A stretch of DNA of 22,911 nucleotides. Source: Akkermansiaceae bacterium (GTDB lineage Bacteria; Verrucomicrobiota; Verrucomicrobiia; Verrucomicrobiales; Akkermansiaceae). Below the pieces are notes generated by a model. The model was not told the origin of the DNA. It made no database searches and saw only the letters and a list, made by a program, of their open reading frames with translations. The position numbers and the translations under genes are program-made. The stretch covers positions 1 through 22,911 of the forward strand of contig JALZWJ010000205.1 in the NCBI GenBank assembly GCA_023300065.1. The letters run 5' to 3'. How positions within the stretch are numbered: position 1 is the stretch's first letter; each line of letters begins with the position of its first letter. Of the stretch, positions 6,500 to 15,065 are shown piece after piece.

Positions 6500-7057
6500 A
6501 TGCCTCATCCCATGTCCGAAATTTTTTCCCACTCCGCTTTTCTCCCCGTTTGTATTTCATTTCTGGGAGGGATCTTCCTCACCACTTTCTTCTTTTCGGT
6601 TCGGCTTTCCTCACTGCGAGCGGCAACTATAGAGCAGGAAAAAGCGGCCATTAAAATGACTGAAGCTCTTAAGGAAGAGCGTTCTACCCTGAAAGACGAG
6701 CTCGCTATGGTGCGGACTTCAGAATCCCAGCTGGTGAAGCGACAGGGTGAGCTGGAAGCAATCGCGCGGTCTGAGCAAGGACGACGCATGGATGAGGGGG
6801 AACTGATCAAACAAACCGAATCCACCCTTCAAGATGGATTTATCCGACTCGAAAACATGGTCCTTAATGCCGTGCGTAAGTCGCAGCCCCGCGAGGAGAT
6901 CACGGATTTTGTCCCACTCGCGCAGCAGCCAGTGAAGGCACCCGCGGAGACTCCCCGTGAGGAAAACTTCGAAGGATTTGTGATGGAGCCACCCATCGGC
7001 AAGGCGGAGTCAGCGGCTAATACTTTGCGAGCCGCGCTCACTCCACCTAAGAGCTAG
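6500..7057 (+). CDS. Hypothetical membrane-anchored coiled-coil protein
   Basis: A 185-aa product with one N-terminal membrane segment (about 13-35, FLPVCISFLGGIFLTTFFF) followed by a long coiled coil (about 40-100, with ATIEQEKAAIKMTEALKEER and heptad-like Glu/Lys/Leu content) and a disordered Pro/Glu-rich tail. The layout recalls the membrane anchor plus coiled coil of RmuC, but there is no nuclease domain, so I do not assign it. An in-frame TTG at 6458 would add 14 polar residues; ATG 6500 or ATG 6512 fits better with a membrane anchor close to the N-terminus. The tail is probably in the cytoplasm or periplasm depending on orientation, which the sequence does not settle. It converges on the RGG-rich gene. 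Confidence 0.7.
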   Translation: MPHPMSEIFSHSAFLPVCISFLGGIFLTTFFFSVRLSSLRAATIEQEKAAIKMTEALKEERSTLKDELAMVRTSESQLVKRQGELEAIARSEQGRRMDEGELIKQTESTLQDGFIRLENMVLNAVRKSQPREEITDFVPLAQQPVKAPAETPREENFEGFVMEPPIGKAESAANTLRAALTPPKS

Positions 7058-7064
7058 GAGAAGC

Positions 7065-8777
7065 TTACTTTTCCTCGGGAGCTTCAGGAGTGGGAGCTTT
7101 CTCGGCTTCCTCCTTTGGGGTTTCTTCCTTTGGCGGCGAGTCCGCAGGCTTCTTTTCGGAAGCAGGCTTTTTCTTTGCGGCCTTCTTTTGAGGGACCGCA
7201 TCGGGACCTTTCGCAAGATGCACGGAAGTATCTGAGAGGAGAATGATATGACCTTGGCCGAGGAGCCATTGGAAGTCTTGGAGCCACTCGTGCTTCTGCT
7301 CATCTTTGATTTCAGCAGGCATGACCGCTTCCCAAAACTCTTTCAGAATAACTCCAGAGGTCTTGGTAAGATACGTGATCATGGCCTGTGGGCGCTCCGC
7401 AAGCTTCGTCTCAGATGGGACGGCATGCGGGCGGGATGGGCCGACCTTGAGCTTCTTATTCCACTTAAAGACCGCTACGTGACGACCTGAAAGCTGGCGA
7501 CAAACCAGAGGCATAAGGTTAGAGGGGTAACGTTTCTCTTCCGCCACGCCATTTTTAAGGAGCGTGAGCAAGCCGGGGGAAAGTAAGTTCCCACGAATGT
7601 CTCCCATCACCCAAGCGCGTTTCGTTTCCTCGAAGGCTTGATCAAAATGAGTTTCAGCAAAGTGACGCTCGACGGCGCGGGCATCGTCAAAAAGTTGAAT
7701 CTCTACAGCCGGGGCCGGGGCTTCTACACTCACCACCTCTTCGGCGGGTGCTTCAGTGGCTTCAGTGGCTTCAGCCTCAGGAGTTGCGGCCTCTTCAGCA
7801 GGAGCTTCGTCCGTCGCTTCGGCGACCTCGGCGACCTCGGTGTCTTCCGCGACTTCAGCGACAGGAGCCTCCTCGGGAGACGCCGCTTCAGTTGGTGACT
7901 CTTCTTTTATTTCCGTAGCTTCAGGTTCCTCGCTCTTTGGCTCGGCGGCCTTCCACTTAGAAACAGTCTTCATGCTCTCCAGCCATGCGGTCACCGCTTC
8001 TTCGCCGTGTTCCATGCGGACCTTGGCCTTGTAGTCATCCAGCGACATGTTTGAGAAACGCTCACGGTGCAGGGCTGTCAATTTTTCCTGATAGCCGTGG
8101 TAGTTCGGCGGTCCCAGGAGCTCGTTACTAATCCCGCAGCGAGCTACGGAAGAGAAGCTTCCCTTCGGGGCCTCACCCTCGACCTTCACTTCTTCATAGT
8201 ATTTGCCGAGCCAATCGGCGCGCCAGAGGTGGCGTTGCGCTTCATCGCGAGTGAGCCAGATCGACTGATCTTCCCGACAGCGGTAAAATGCTTTTTCCGG
8301 AGAATCAAAAGTGACACGAAAACGATCGCGGCTTTGTAAAAGAACCTTCGCGAGATCAAAGACTGAAAAAGTCTGACCGGAATCGGTGACCCGCTTCGCA
8401 AGCAGATCTAGGCTTTCCTCCGCTGGCATGATGCGGATGTTCACGCCCGCTGGGGGCTCTACCTCTTGGCGTTGTGGGCGGCGTTGATCATCGCGACGAC
8501 CGCCACGGCCACCACCACCACCGCCTCCGCGGTTGTCCCGACTATCGCGATTATCGCGTCGGGGACCACCACGGCCACCACGGCCGCCTCCGCCACCACC
8601 ACGGCGATCATCGAAGCGCTTTCCGCCGCCTCGCTTATCGTCGCGGTCACCGCGGTCTTTAAATTTCTTTAGGCTTTTGGATTCCGCTGGATCACGAGCC
8701 CATGCAGGGCCGAAATTCAAACTGGATAAATCAAGAGCTCCGTTTTGATCGGGAGTTTGTGGAGTATCTTCACTCAT
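7065..8777 (-). CDS. RGG-box, low-complexity hypothetical protein
   Basis: A 570-aa product with a striking modular build. Residues about 40-105 are an Arg/Gly/Asp-rich tract with many RGG and RGGRGG units, typical of RNA-binding or phase-separating proteins. A folded-looking segment follows (about 110-265, including SVFDLAKVLLQSRDRFRVTF and AFYRCREDQSIWLTRDEAQR). A strongly acidic Ala/Glu/Thr/Val repeat linker (about 280-365) separates it from a second folded segment (about 370-515, for example WVMGDIRGNLLSPGLLTLLK and EFWEAVMPAEIKDEQKHEWL). The end is a Lys/Ala/Pro/Glu tail (KKAAKKKPASEKK). No enzyme motif is visible. I chose MSEDTPQ at 8777 over the Met 8 codons upstream. A role in RNA or nucleoid binding is inference from composition only. 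Confidence 0.8.
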   Translation of the reverse strand: MSEDTPQTPDQNGALDLSSLNFGPAWARDPAESKSLKKFKDRGDRDDKRGGGKRFDDRRGGGGGGRGGRGGPRRDNRDSRDNRGGGGGGGRGGRRDDQRRPQRQEVEPPAGVNIRIMPAEESLDLLAKRVTDSGQTFSVFDLAKVLLQSRDRFRVTFDSPEKAFYRCREDQSIWLTRDEAQRHLWRADWLGKYYEEVKVEGEAPKGSFSSVARCGISNELLGPPNYHGYQEKLTALHRERFSNMSLDDYKAKVRMEHGEEAVTAWLESMKTVSKWKAAEPKSEEPEATEIKEESPTEAASPEEAPVAEVAEDTEVAEVAEATDEAPAEEAATPEAEATEATEAPAEEVVSVEAPAPAVEIQLFDDARAVERHFAETHFDQAFEETKRAWVMGDIRGNLLSPGLLTLLKNGVAEEKRYPSNLMPLVCRQLSGRHVAVFKWNKKLKVGPSRPHAVPSETKLAERPQAMITYLTKTSGVILKEFWEAVMPAEIKDEQKHEWLQDFQWLLGQGHIILLSDTSVHLAKGPDAVPQKKAAKKKPASEKKPADSPPKEETPKEEAEKAPTPEAPEEK

Positions 8778-8865
8778 AGGGGCTGGAGGAAATTGAAGCA
8801 CACCTATCGCAGGTTAGGAAGCATCCATCGTTGGTTTTTCGTAAAAAGAAAGGCAGGGTCATTTT

Positions 8866-9531
8866 ATGCGGAAAGTCGTCCAGCTTCGCGGCCTCTTGGT
8901 TCAGCACCACTTCATCGTAGATGGAGACGATATTCACCTGATTGATGGGGGGATGATCGGCGGCATCCGGCGGATCAAAAAAGGGCTCAAAGAAATAGGA
9001 AAGGACCTCAGCAATGTCCGAAGCATCATCCTCAGCCATGGCCACCTCGATCACACGCTGAACGTAGCAAAGCTCCAGGGGCTAACAGACTGCGAGGTTC
9101 TGGCCCCGCTACGTGATAGAGCTCACCTAGAAGGCCGCCACCGCTACCGTGGATGGAGCCGCGTATGCGGGGGGCTTGAAAAAATCGGCAGCATCCTCCT
9201 CCCCTATCGTGTGCCAAAGGTCGACCGTTGGTTTAATGACGGAGATCAGATCAAGGGGCTGAAAGTCATCGCCCTCCCCGGCCATACCGATGGGCACTGC
9301 GGTTTCCTGCTTCCGGAGGAAAAGCTCCTCCTCGCCGGCGACCTTTTCACGAACCACTTCGGCAGGCCCTCCATGCCTCCACGGATTTTTAATGATGATC
9401 ACGCGATGGCTCAACGCAGCCTGACCAAAGCCGCCGCGCTAGATCTCGAAGGCGTCTACCTCAACCACACTTGGAAGTTCTGCCCAAGGGCCGCGCTACT
9501 CGCCCTGATCAATTTGGCGGATGACCTTTAA
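8866..9531 (+). CDS. Metallo-beta-lactamase-fold hydrolase
   Basis: A 221-aa single-domain MBL-fold protein. Metal-binding motif SHGHLDH at 57-63 (H-x-H-x-D-H), third-site histidine in LPGHTDGHCGF (His140), and the bridging aspartate in LAGDLF (Asp159) are present, as is the early LIDGG (25-29). The C-terminal His in YLNHTWKF could be the last ligand. There is no signal peptide. Such proteins include glyoxalase II-like, quorum-quenching and other esterases; the substrate cannot be told from sequence alone. AGGCAGGG lies a little far (about 10 nt) upstream of the ATG. The 3' end overlaps the convergent recQ by 36 bp. Confidence 0.92.
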   Translation: MRKVVQLRGLLVQHHFIVDGDDIHLIDGGMIGGIRRIKKGLKEIGKDLSNVRSIILSHGHLDHTLNVAKLQGLTDCEVLAPLRDRAHLEGRHRYRGWSRVCGGLEKIGSILLPYRVPKVDRWFNDGDQIKGLKVIALPGHTDGHCGFLLPEEKLLLAGDLFTNHFGRPSMPPRIFNDDHAMAQRSLTKAAALDLEGVYLNHTWKFCPRAALLALINLADDL

Positions 9532-11607
9532 GAATGGCTCCAAATACTTCTCCGCCTTCGCCTCCCCAACTCCCTTTACAAGGAGTCCGGCATCCATCGT
9601 GGTGGGGCGGAGGCGGGCAAGGTGCTCTAGGGTCTCATTTGAAAAAATAACATACGCAGGCACTTTTTCGGCTTTTGCGAGGCGGGTGCGGACGTCTTTT
9701 AAGCGGTCGTAAAGGCGGGCATCGAAACCTAGATCCTTTAGCTCCACACCCTCGTCAGAGGCTTTAGAGACACCCTCCTTAGCCGGCCATTCTAAGGCGT
9801 AACTCGTCTTCCCTTTCATGACCTGCTCACCGCGCGCGGTGAGTGTGACGAGTGGATATTCGCCCATTTGCGTCACGATGAGCCCGCCATCATTCAGGCT
9901 GCGGGCTAAGGCGTTCAAATAGGCCGTCCCACGCTCCCTGAGAATGCCATAGGTTTTCAACTCATGAAGGCGAGTCCGCAGAATCTCCTGCGACTTACTG
10001 CCGATCAACATCTGGATAATCCGCCCCCGGCCAAAGCGCCCCTCCCACCCCGTGGCAGTCCGGCGGGACATGCGGGCCACTCCGCTAAGGAACTTCCGCG
10101 CCGCTAGGTCTTCCTCATCGGTGGGCGCGCGCCGCTCACTATTTTCCTCACCTCGGCAAACATCGCAGCTTCCACAAATCGAGGCATCTTCCTCACCAAA
10201 GTATTCTAAAATCCACTGCTGGCGGCAGGTATTGGCATAGCAAAGCTGGACCATTTTTTCCAACTTCTCACGGTCCCGCCGTTCCTTTTCTTCCAGCGCC
10301 ACCTCATCGAGCTTAAGATCATGCGTGAGCACTTCCGGCTGCAGGAGGCGGGTTCCTTTGGCCCGAGATCCGGGGATATCGAAGCGCTCGACCCAGCGCC
10401 CACGCAGGAGGGCGCCCAGTGCCGCTCCGATCGCCATGCCATTCTTAGCTCCGATCGCGCCCTTAATGTCATCTAAGGTACGATGAACCTCGTAGTTCTC
10501 ATCAGCCTCATTGAGGAAGAATTGATACACTTCCCGAATCATCTTAGCACCGGGGTTCACCCCATCGATGAAGAACTCCTGCGTCCGGGTGTCCGCGTAG
10601 TTAAAGAGGAGCTCGCAAAACGCCGCTTCCCCATCGCGCCCCGCACGGCCTGCTTCCTGATAATAAGCCTCCACACTCCCGGGGATTTCAAAGTGGACGA
10701 CAAAGCGGACATCTGATCGATCGATCCCCATCCCGAAGGCATTTGTCGCGATCGCGATATCCGCCTTCTTCGAGATAAAAGTGTTCTGTACCTTTTCACG
10801 ATCCCGGTCGCTCATCCCTCCGTGGTAAGCCACACACTTCAACCCCCACGAGTGGATCGTTTCCGCGACTTCATCCACTTTCTTACGGGTGGCACAGTAA
10901 ACAATCCCCGTTTTGTGCTCTTCGAGAACCTTCTTTAGCCGCACGTATTTCTGAGCGACTTTCTCCACCCCCGTGATCGTAAAACTCAGGTTCGGGCGCT
11001 CGAAACCGCTGATATTTTCAAAGGGATCACGTAATTGAAGCACACTCCGAATGTCATCCCGCACGATGGGGGTGGCAGTCGCGGTGAGGGCCACGCATTG
11101 CGGGCGGCCCAGAGCGTCCAGCGCCTTCCCCAGCCTCATGTAGTCCGGCCGGAAATCATGCCCCCATTGGCTCAGGCAGTGGGCTTCATCAATCGCCACC
11201 ATCTCGATCTTCACATCACGAAGAGCCTCCATGAACGATCCTGCACGAAAGCGCTCCGGCGCGATGTAGACGAGTTTATAAGCCCCCGTTTTCATCCCCT
11301 CTAACCGTTCCCGTTGCTCGGGCCATGTGAGGGTGGAATTGATCAAAGTCACCGCCACTCCGCGCTCTTCCAGGGCATCGACTTGATCTTTCATGAGGGC
11401 GATGAGGGGGCTCACCACCAAGGTCACACCCTCCCGACACAGCGCAGGGAGCTGATAGCAGAGGGACTTACCCCCACCGGTCGGCATCACCACCGAGCCA
11501 TCACGGCCAGAAAGAATCTCACCCATCACACCCTCCTGGCCGTCTAGAAAATCCTCAAAACCAAAAACCTCTTTCAGCTTGGCGCGCGCGTGGTCGATAG
11601 GGTTCAT
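9496..11607 (-). CDS. recQ: ATP-dependent DNA helicase RecQ
   Basis: A 703-aa 3'-5' helicase for recombination repair. Motif I TGGGKS (43-48), motif II DEAH (140-143) with the RecQ-specific SQWGHDFRPDY loop, motif III TATA (175-178), motif V/VI region ATNAFGMGIDR and QEAGRAGRDG (317-326). The zinc site of the RQC domain is Cys461, Cys478, Cys481 and Cys484, with the standard 17-residue first spacing. A winged-helix part follows, then an HRDC domain at the C-terminus (LYDRLKDVRTRLAKAEKVPA onward). The zinc site sits about 80 residues later than in E. coli RecQ (Cys380), so there is an insert at about 360-450 between helicase core and zinc domain. I chose the MNPIDHAR start; the Met 15 codons upstream would add an unconserved tail. 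Confidence 0.97.
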   Translation of the reverse strand: MNPIDHARAKLKEVFGFEDFLDGQEGVMGEILSGRDGSVVMPTGGGKSLCYQLPALCREGVTLVVSPLIALMKDQVDALEERGVAVTLINSTLTWPEQRERLEGMKTGAYKLVYIAPERFRAGSFMEALRDVKIEMVAIDEAHCLSQWGHDFRPDYMRLGKALDALGRPQCVALTATATPIVRDDIRSVLQLRDPFENISGFERPNLSFTITGVEKVAQKYVRLKKVLEEHKTGIVYCATRKKVDEVAETIHSWGLKCVAYHGGMSDRDREKVQNTFISKKADIAIATNAFGMGIDRSDVRFVVHFEIPGSVEAYYQEAGRAGRDGEAAFCELLFNYADTRTQEFFIDGVNPGAKMIREVYQFFLNEADENYEVHRTLDDIKGAIGAKNGMAIGAALGALLRGRWVERFDIPGSRAKGTRLLQPEVLTHDLKLDEVALEEKERRDREKLEKMVQLCYANTCRQQWILEYFGEEDASICGSCDVCRGEENSERRAPTDEEDLAARKFLSGVARMSRRTATGWEGRFGRGRIIQMLIGSKSQEILRTRLHELKTYGILRERGTAYLNALARSLNDGGLIVTQMGEYPLVTLTARGEQVMKGKTSYALEWPAKEGVSKASDEGVELKDLGFDARLYDRLKDVRTRLAKAEKVPAYVIFSNETLEHLARLRPTTMDAGLLVKGVGEAKAEKYLEPFLKVIRQIDQGE

Positions 11608-11703
11608 CGCAGGGATACAATTGAACACCATCGAAAAGTGCAAGAAAATCAATCGATTTTACACGGAATAGGAATCAGGCTACGTTCTCCAACCAACAAC
11701 ATT

Positions 11704-12657
11704 ATGAAAATTGCATCCATCATTGCGGCCACAGCCCTCCTTTCCACCACATTTTCCTACGCAGGTGGGGAAGGCTGGATGAGCGACTTCGAAGCTGCCA
11801 AGAAAAAAGCCGCCGCAGAAAAGAAAGACCTCATCATCGACTTCACCGGATCTGACTGGTGCGGATGGTGCATTAAGCTGAACGAGGAAGTCTTCCAACA
11901 CGCTCCTTTTAAGACAGGCGTCGCTGATAACTACATCCTCGTAGAGCTCGACTACCCACGTGACAAATCAAAGCTCTCTGAGGAGACCATCGCTCAGAAC
12001 GAGCTCCTCAAGGAGACTTATCAAGTTCAGGGATACCCCACCATCCTGATCGCCGATGCCGAAGGCCGCCCATACGCCAAGACCGGTTACCAAAAAGGAG
12101 GTCCTGAAGCCTACGTCGCACACCTCGCGAAACTTCAAGAGAGCAAAGCGACTCGCGACGAGCAATTCGCCGCAGCCGAAGGCAAAGAAGGCGCCGAAAA
12201 AGCGAAGGCTCTCTATGCTGGACTGCAAGCAGTCCCTGAGGCCTACCACGGCCTCTACGCCTCCACAATTGAGACAATCGTCGCAAATGACCCTACTGAT
12301 GAGACCGGCCTCAAAGCTGATCAGGCTCAGAAAGAAGCCATGATGGGACTCGAAAAGAACCTTCAAGCAGCCATGAAATCTGGTGATTCTGCAAAGGCCC
12401 TCACACTCGTTGATGAATTCGTAGCAGAGAACAAGCCAGAGGGAGAAAAGAAGCAGGAGACACTTATGATCAAGCTCAACATCCTCTTCCAACAGAAGGA
12501 TTTCGCTGGCCTTGAGAAAGTTGTCGACGAAGTCATCGCCGTTGATCCTGAGTCCAGAACCGGCAAGCAAATGACCAGTTTCAAGGAAACTCGCCTCCCC
12601 CAGCTCAAGGAAGCAGCCATGAAAAAAGCTGAGCCTGCTGCTGAAGAGAAGAAGTAA
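11704..12657 (+). CDS. Secreted thioredoxin-family protein (CGWC)
   Basis: A 317-aa exported protein. Signal peptide MKIASIIAATALLSTTFSYA (cut after Ala20). A thioredoxin domain covers about 21-150, with FTGSDWCGWCIKLNEEVF giving active-site Cys53-Gly-Trp-Cys56 and the cis-Pro region QGYPTILI near 115. The remaining ~165 residues are helical and rich in Lys/Glu/Ala (for example KALTLVDEFVAENKPEGEKK), probably a repeat-like scaffold. The likely role is thiol/disulfide exchange in the periplasm. It uses an ordinary cysteine, unlike the three UGA-containing genes in this window, so Sec use is not general for thioredoxins here. A strong terminator follows 26 nt after the stop. The longer frame starting at 11590 was rejected because the signal peptide fixes the start. 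Confidence 0.92.
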   Translation: MKIASIIAATALLSTTFSYAGGEGWMSDFEAAKKKAAAEKKDLIIDFTGSDWCGWCIKLNEEVFQHAPFKTGVADNYILVELDYPRDKSKLSEETIAQNELLKETYQVQGYPTILIADAEGRPYAKTGYQKGGPEAYVAHLAKLQESKATRDEQFAAAEGKEGAEKAKALYAGLQAVPEAYHGLYASTIETIVANDPTDETGLKADQAQKEAMMGLEKNLQAAMKSGDSAKALTLVDEFVAENKPEGEKKQETLMIKLNILFQQKDFAGLEKVVDEVIAVDPESRTGKQMTSFKETRLPQLKEAAMKKAEPAAEEKK

Positions 12658-12683
12658 GCTTCCCTCTCAGGAACCACTCAAAC

Positions 12684-12718
12684 AAAAGCGCGTGCGGCAC
12701 CGGCCTCACGCGCTTTTT
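12684..12718. terminator. Intrinsic terminator after the thioredoxin gene
   Basis: AAAA, stem GCGCGTG (12688-12694), 12-nt loop, stem CACGCGC (12707-12713), then TTTTT. It is placed between two convergent genes and, having A and T runs on both sides, could serve the minus-strand gene as well. Confidence 0.88.
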
Positions 12719-12760
12719 CTTTGAACTGAAAATCAGCGGCCCTGCTCCCACGCCCAGGAT

Positions 12761-13468
12761 TCAGTCCCGCGTTCCCTTCGGCGCAATCGCGAGGAGAACG
12801 GCGTAGAGAGCACACGCGATCCCGAACAGGGTAATCAGGTAGAACGGCCAAGGCCCCATATAGTCGAAGAACGTCGCGACATTTGGTTTCCTATTTAAGA
12901 AACCGTAGTTCTCACCGATGACCAAGTTCACCAACATGACAATCCCGAGGTAACCTAAGCTCCAATAAACAGCCCGGAGGAAGGCCCCTTTCTGAGGCAC
13001 AATCCCCAGCCCCCAAACGAGAAATACCGCCGCCACTGGCGCGCCACCGTGCTCTAGAAAGAAGACGTAGAACTCCACCTCCCGCCAATCAAACCATAGC
13101 GTAGGCATGATGAGGCCCTGCATCGTTCCCGCCAGCCCCCAGAGATAGCCGATCTCGGTAAGGCGTTGATTTTTCTTGAACAATGCCAGTGCCAAGAAGA
13201 TCGAAACCACATCACAAAGGTAAAACGGGAGTGCCGTATTCAGCACCAGTTCCCACCCATAATCCCCCACCCCATATCGCCAAAGCGTAGTCACAGGATC
13301 CAGTGCCACTGCGAGTATCAGTAACGCCCCCATCGTATAGCGTATTCGCTTCAGCGCCCGTTCGCTCGGCCCACTACGGGCGTATCTCACCAGGGCCACC
13401 GCCGTGAGCAGCGTGAGGAACATCACCAGATTATGTGAAATCGTAAACGGTTGAAAGTCGCGCGGCAT
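12761..13468 (-). CDS. TIGR02206 (YwaF-like) integral membrane protein
   Basis: A 235-aa polytopic membrane protein with about six or seven hydrophobic segments. It matches the TIGR02206/YwaF type by layout: an N-terminal FTISHNLVMFLTLLTAVALV helix, the LPFYLCDVVSIFLALALF helix with the conserved CD, and the C-terminal NYGFLNRKPN ... DYMGPWPFYLITLF block. The function of this family is unknown. An in-frame TTG at 13471 precedes the ATG at 13468 by one codon; the ATG is preferred. It ends in TGA. It is followed by the strong terminator region shared with the convergent thioredoxin gene. Confidence 0.85.
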   Translation of the reverse strand: MPRDFQPFTISHNLVMFLTLLTAVALVRYARSGPSERALKRIRYTMGALLILAVALDPVTTLWRYGVGDYGWELVLNTALPFYLCDVVSIFLALALFKKNQRLTEIGYLWGLAGTMQGLIMPTLWFDWREVEFYVFFLEHGGAPVAAVFLVWGLGIVPQKGAFLRAVYWSLGYLGIVMLVNLVIGENYGFLNRKPNVATFFDYMGPWPFYLITLFGIACALYAVLLAIAPKGTRD

Positions 13469-13546
13469 CAAGATCCATCATGAGCTACTCCCCCTCACTT
13501 TAACAATCGATTAAAGAAACCGATTCATCGGCTCGACCAATGCTCC

Positions 13547-14461
13547 CTATTTCGTCTTCTCCGCCCGCTTCACAAACCACTCGCTTTCTTTCTCAAAATC
13601 GTTCGCCTTTAAAAAACCAGCCAGTTTTTGATACCGCTCCGCTGGCGCAAAGCGCAGTCCCCAGTGGATCTTGCGCAGACAAGCAGGGCAGAAATGGAGC
13701 GGCGCACGGTCGGTTTCGCCAAGGCTATTCGACCCGTTCATGAGGCAGTGGAAATGAGTGCAGTGCCGGATCCCGAAGGCGTGCCCCGTCTCGTGTGAGA
13801 TCACCTTGAGCGCACGGAGAAGGGCACGCTTTTTGTCTTCTTTGATTCCGTATCGCGCGAAGCTGAAGACCCCACAGTGCTTCTTAATCCGCGCCATCCC
13901 GAAGACGAAGTTCCACTCAGAACCGGGGTAAAGATCCTGCATCGTCACCCCCATCACCACGTAAGCATCTCGCGGGAGCCGGGCTTGCAAGACATCGAGC
14001 AGATCCGTGCAATTCAGCTGATCTCCCCGGGAGCTGACCGATGCCAGATCCTCCACATTCCACGCCGGGGCCACCTTTACTTCCATCGGGTGGAAGTAAG
14101 CCTCCATGTATTTTTGAAGAGTCGCCATCTGCGGAGCATCGTCCGGGAACTCACCGATCGGCTGTAGGTAGATGAACTTTCGCCCTCCTGCACCGGGACG
14201 ATTCGGGCTGCTTTGTAAAAACTGAGTGTAAGTTTGCCCGGTCTCTGGATGTGAGGACAGCCAATCAAAAGACCCCGGCTTTGGCAGCGGTTGGAAGTCA
14301 TCGTTCGCCTCAAAGGCCGCCTTCAACTCAGGAGTAAGATGGAGCAAGCTACCCACCGCCTTCTTACGCTCGGCAGGACCAGGGACGGTGAAAGCAAAGA
14401 GGAGTGACCCGCTTAAAACCGCGAAAAACAAAGAGAAGAAAAGGGGGAGAGATTTTTTCAT
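13547..14461 (-). CDS. Secreted archaemetzincin-like zinc metalloprotease (M54)
   Basis: A 304-aa product with an N-terminal signal/anchor (residues 1-24, LPLFFSLFFAVLSGSLLFAF). The catalytic motif HETGHAFGIRH (223-233) is directly followed by C234-x4-C239-x-M, then CPAC (258-261) and K264, matching the archaemetzincin pattern HExxHxxGxxHCx4CxM ... CxxCxxK with a second structural zinc. The catalytic Glu224 and the Met-turn (CLMNGS) are present. The family is mostly archaeal and eukaryotic with scattered bacterial members; export to the envelope is a notable point here. The N-terminal half (25-140) is less conserved. The substrate is unknown. It is divergent from the RlpA-like gene (94 bp between). 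Confidence 0.93.
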   Translation of the reverse strand: MKKSLPLFFSLFFAVLSGSLLFAFTVPGPAERKKAVGSLLHLTPELKAAFEANDDFQPLPKPGSFDWLSSHPETGQTYTQFLQSSPNRPGAGGRKFIYLQPIGEFPDDAPQMATLQKYMEAYFHPMEVKVAPAWNVEDLASVSSRGDQLNCTDLLDVLQARLPRDAYVVMGVTMQDLYPGSEWNFVFGMARIKKHCGVFSFARYGIKEDKKRALLRALKVISHETGHAFGIRHCTHFHCLMNGSNSLGETDRAPLHFCPACLRKIHWGLRFAPAERYQKLAGFLKANDFEKESEWFVKRAEKTK

Positions 14462-14555
14462 GAACCGAGAATGATTAACAAATCCCCCTGCTCATGTCGA
14501 TGCCGACAAAAGCTCTTTCAATCACACCCGAGGGGAGAGTAGGATTTTAGAACAC

Positions 14556-15062
14556 ATGACAACTCGCCCACTTCTAGGCCTCATCAACCTTCTAGCTCTA
14601 CCCATCGCCCTCATTTCTTGTAGCGACCACACCCCAGTCCAAAACAAGACCATCTCCGTGCAGACCTTGGTCAAAACGGAACCCGTCAAAGTGACTCCGC
14701 CGGTAGTCAAAAAGGTGACTGAGCCGGAGTCCTCTGCGCTAAAAACCTACCACGGACTCGCCTCGTGGTACAGCATTAAAACAAACCATGGCCGCACGAC
14801 CGCCAGCGGGCGCCTCCTTTCCAACGATGCCTACACCGCCGCCCACAAGACCCTCCCCTTCGGCACCCGCGTCCGCGTCACCTCCCTCTTTAATGGGAAG
14901 TCAGAGATCCTCCGTATCACCGACCGTGGACCCTACGTGAAGGGCCGCATTATCGACGTCACCATCGGTAGTGCGAAGCGCCTCGGCTTCTACTCGCGCG
15001 GCATCACCAAGGTAAAGGTCGAGGTCTTGAGCTGGGGCACTTGGAAATACAAAAAGCCCTGA
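14556..15062 (+). CDS. RlpA-like septal ring/peptidoglycan lipoprotein
   Basis: A 168-aa lipoprotein. The signal ends in lipobox LISC (Cys22). A Pro/Lys/Val-rich linker (about 23-60) leads to a double-psi beta-barrel domain (65-165): YHGLASWYS, HGRTTASGR, AAHKTLPFGTRVRVTS, LRITDRGPYVKGRIIDVT and AKRLGF with GITKVKVEVL. These are the RlpA hallmarks, including the Asp of TDRGP that is catalytic in active lytic transglycosylases. There is no SPOR domain, so recruitment to the septum must differ from that of E. coli RlpA. It probably cleaves or binds denuded peptidoglycan in the periplasm. GAGGGGAGAG lies 20 nt before the ATG, too far to be a good ribosome binding site. Confidence 0.93.
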   Translation: MTTRPLLGLINLLALPIALISCSDHTPVQNKTISVQTLVKTEPVKVTPPVVKKVTEPESSALKTYHGLASWYSIKTNHGRTTASGRLLSNDAYTAAHKTLPFGTRVRVTSLFNGKSEILRITDRGPYVKGRIIDVTIGSAKRLGFYSRGITKVKVEVLSWGTWKYKKP

Positions 15063-15065
15063 TTC

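Noticed and set aside
8500..8630. Gly/Arg repeat stretch as a CRISPR or tandem-repeat array
   Set aside because: The repeats are irregular codon-level repeats encoding RGG units inside an open reading frame, with no spacers.
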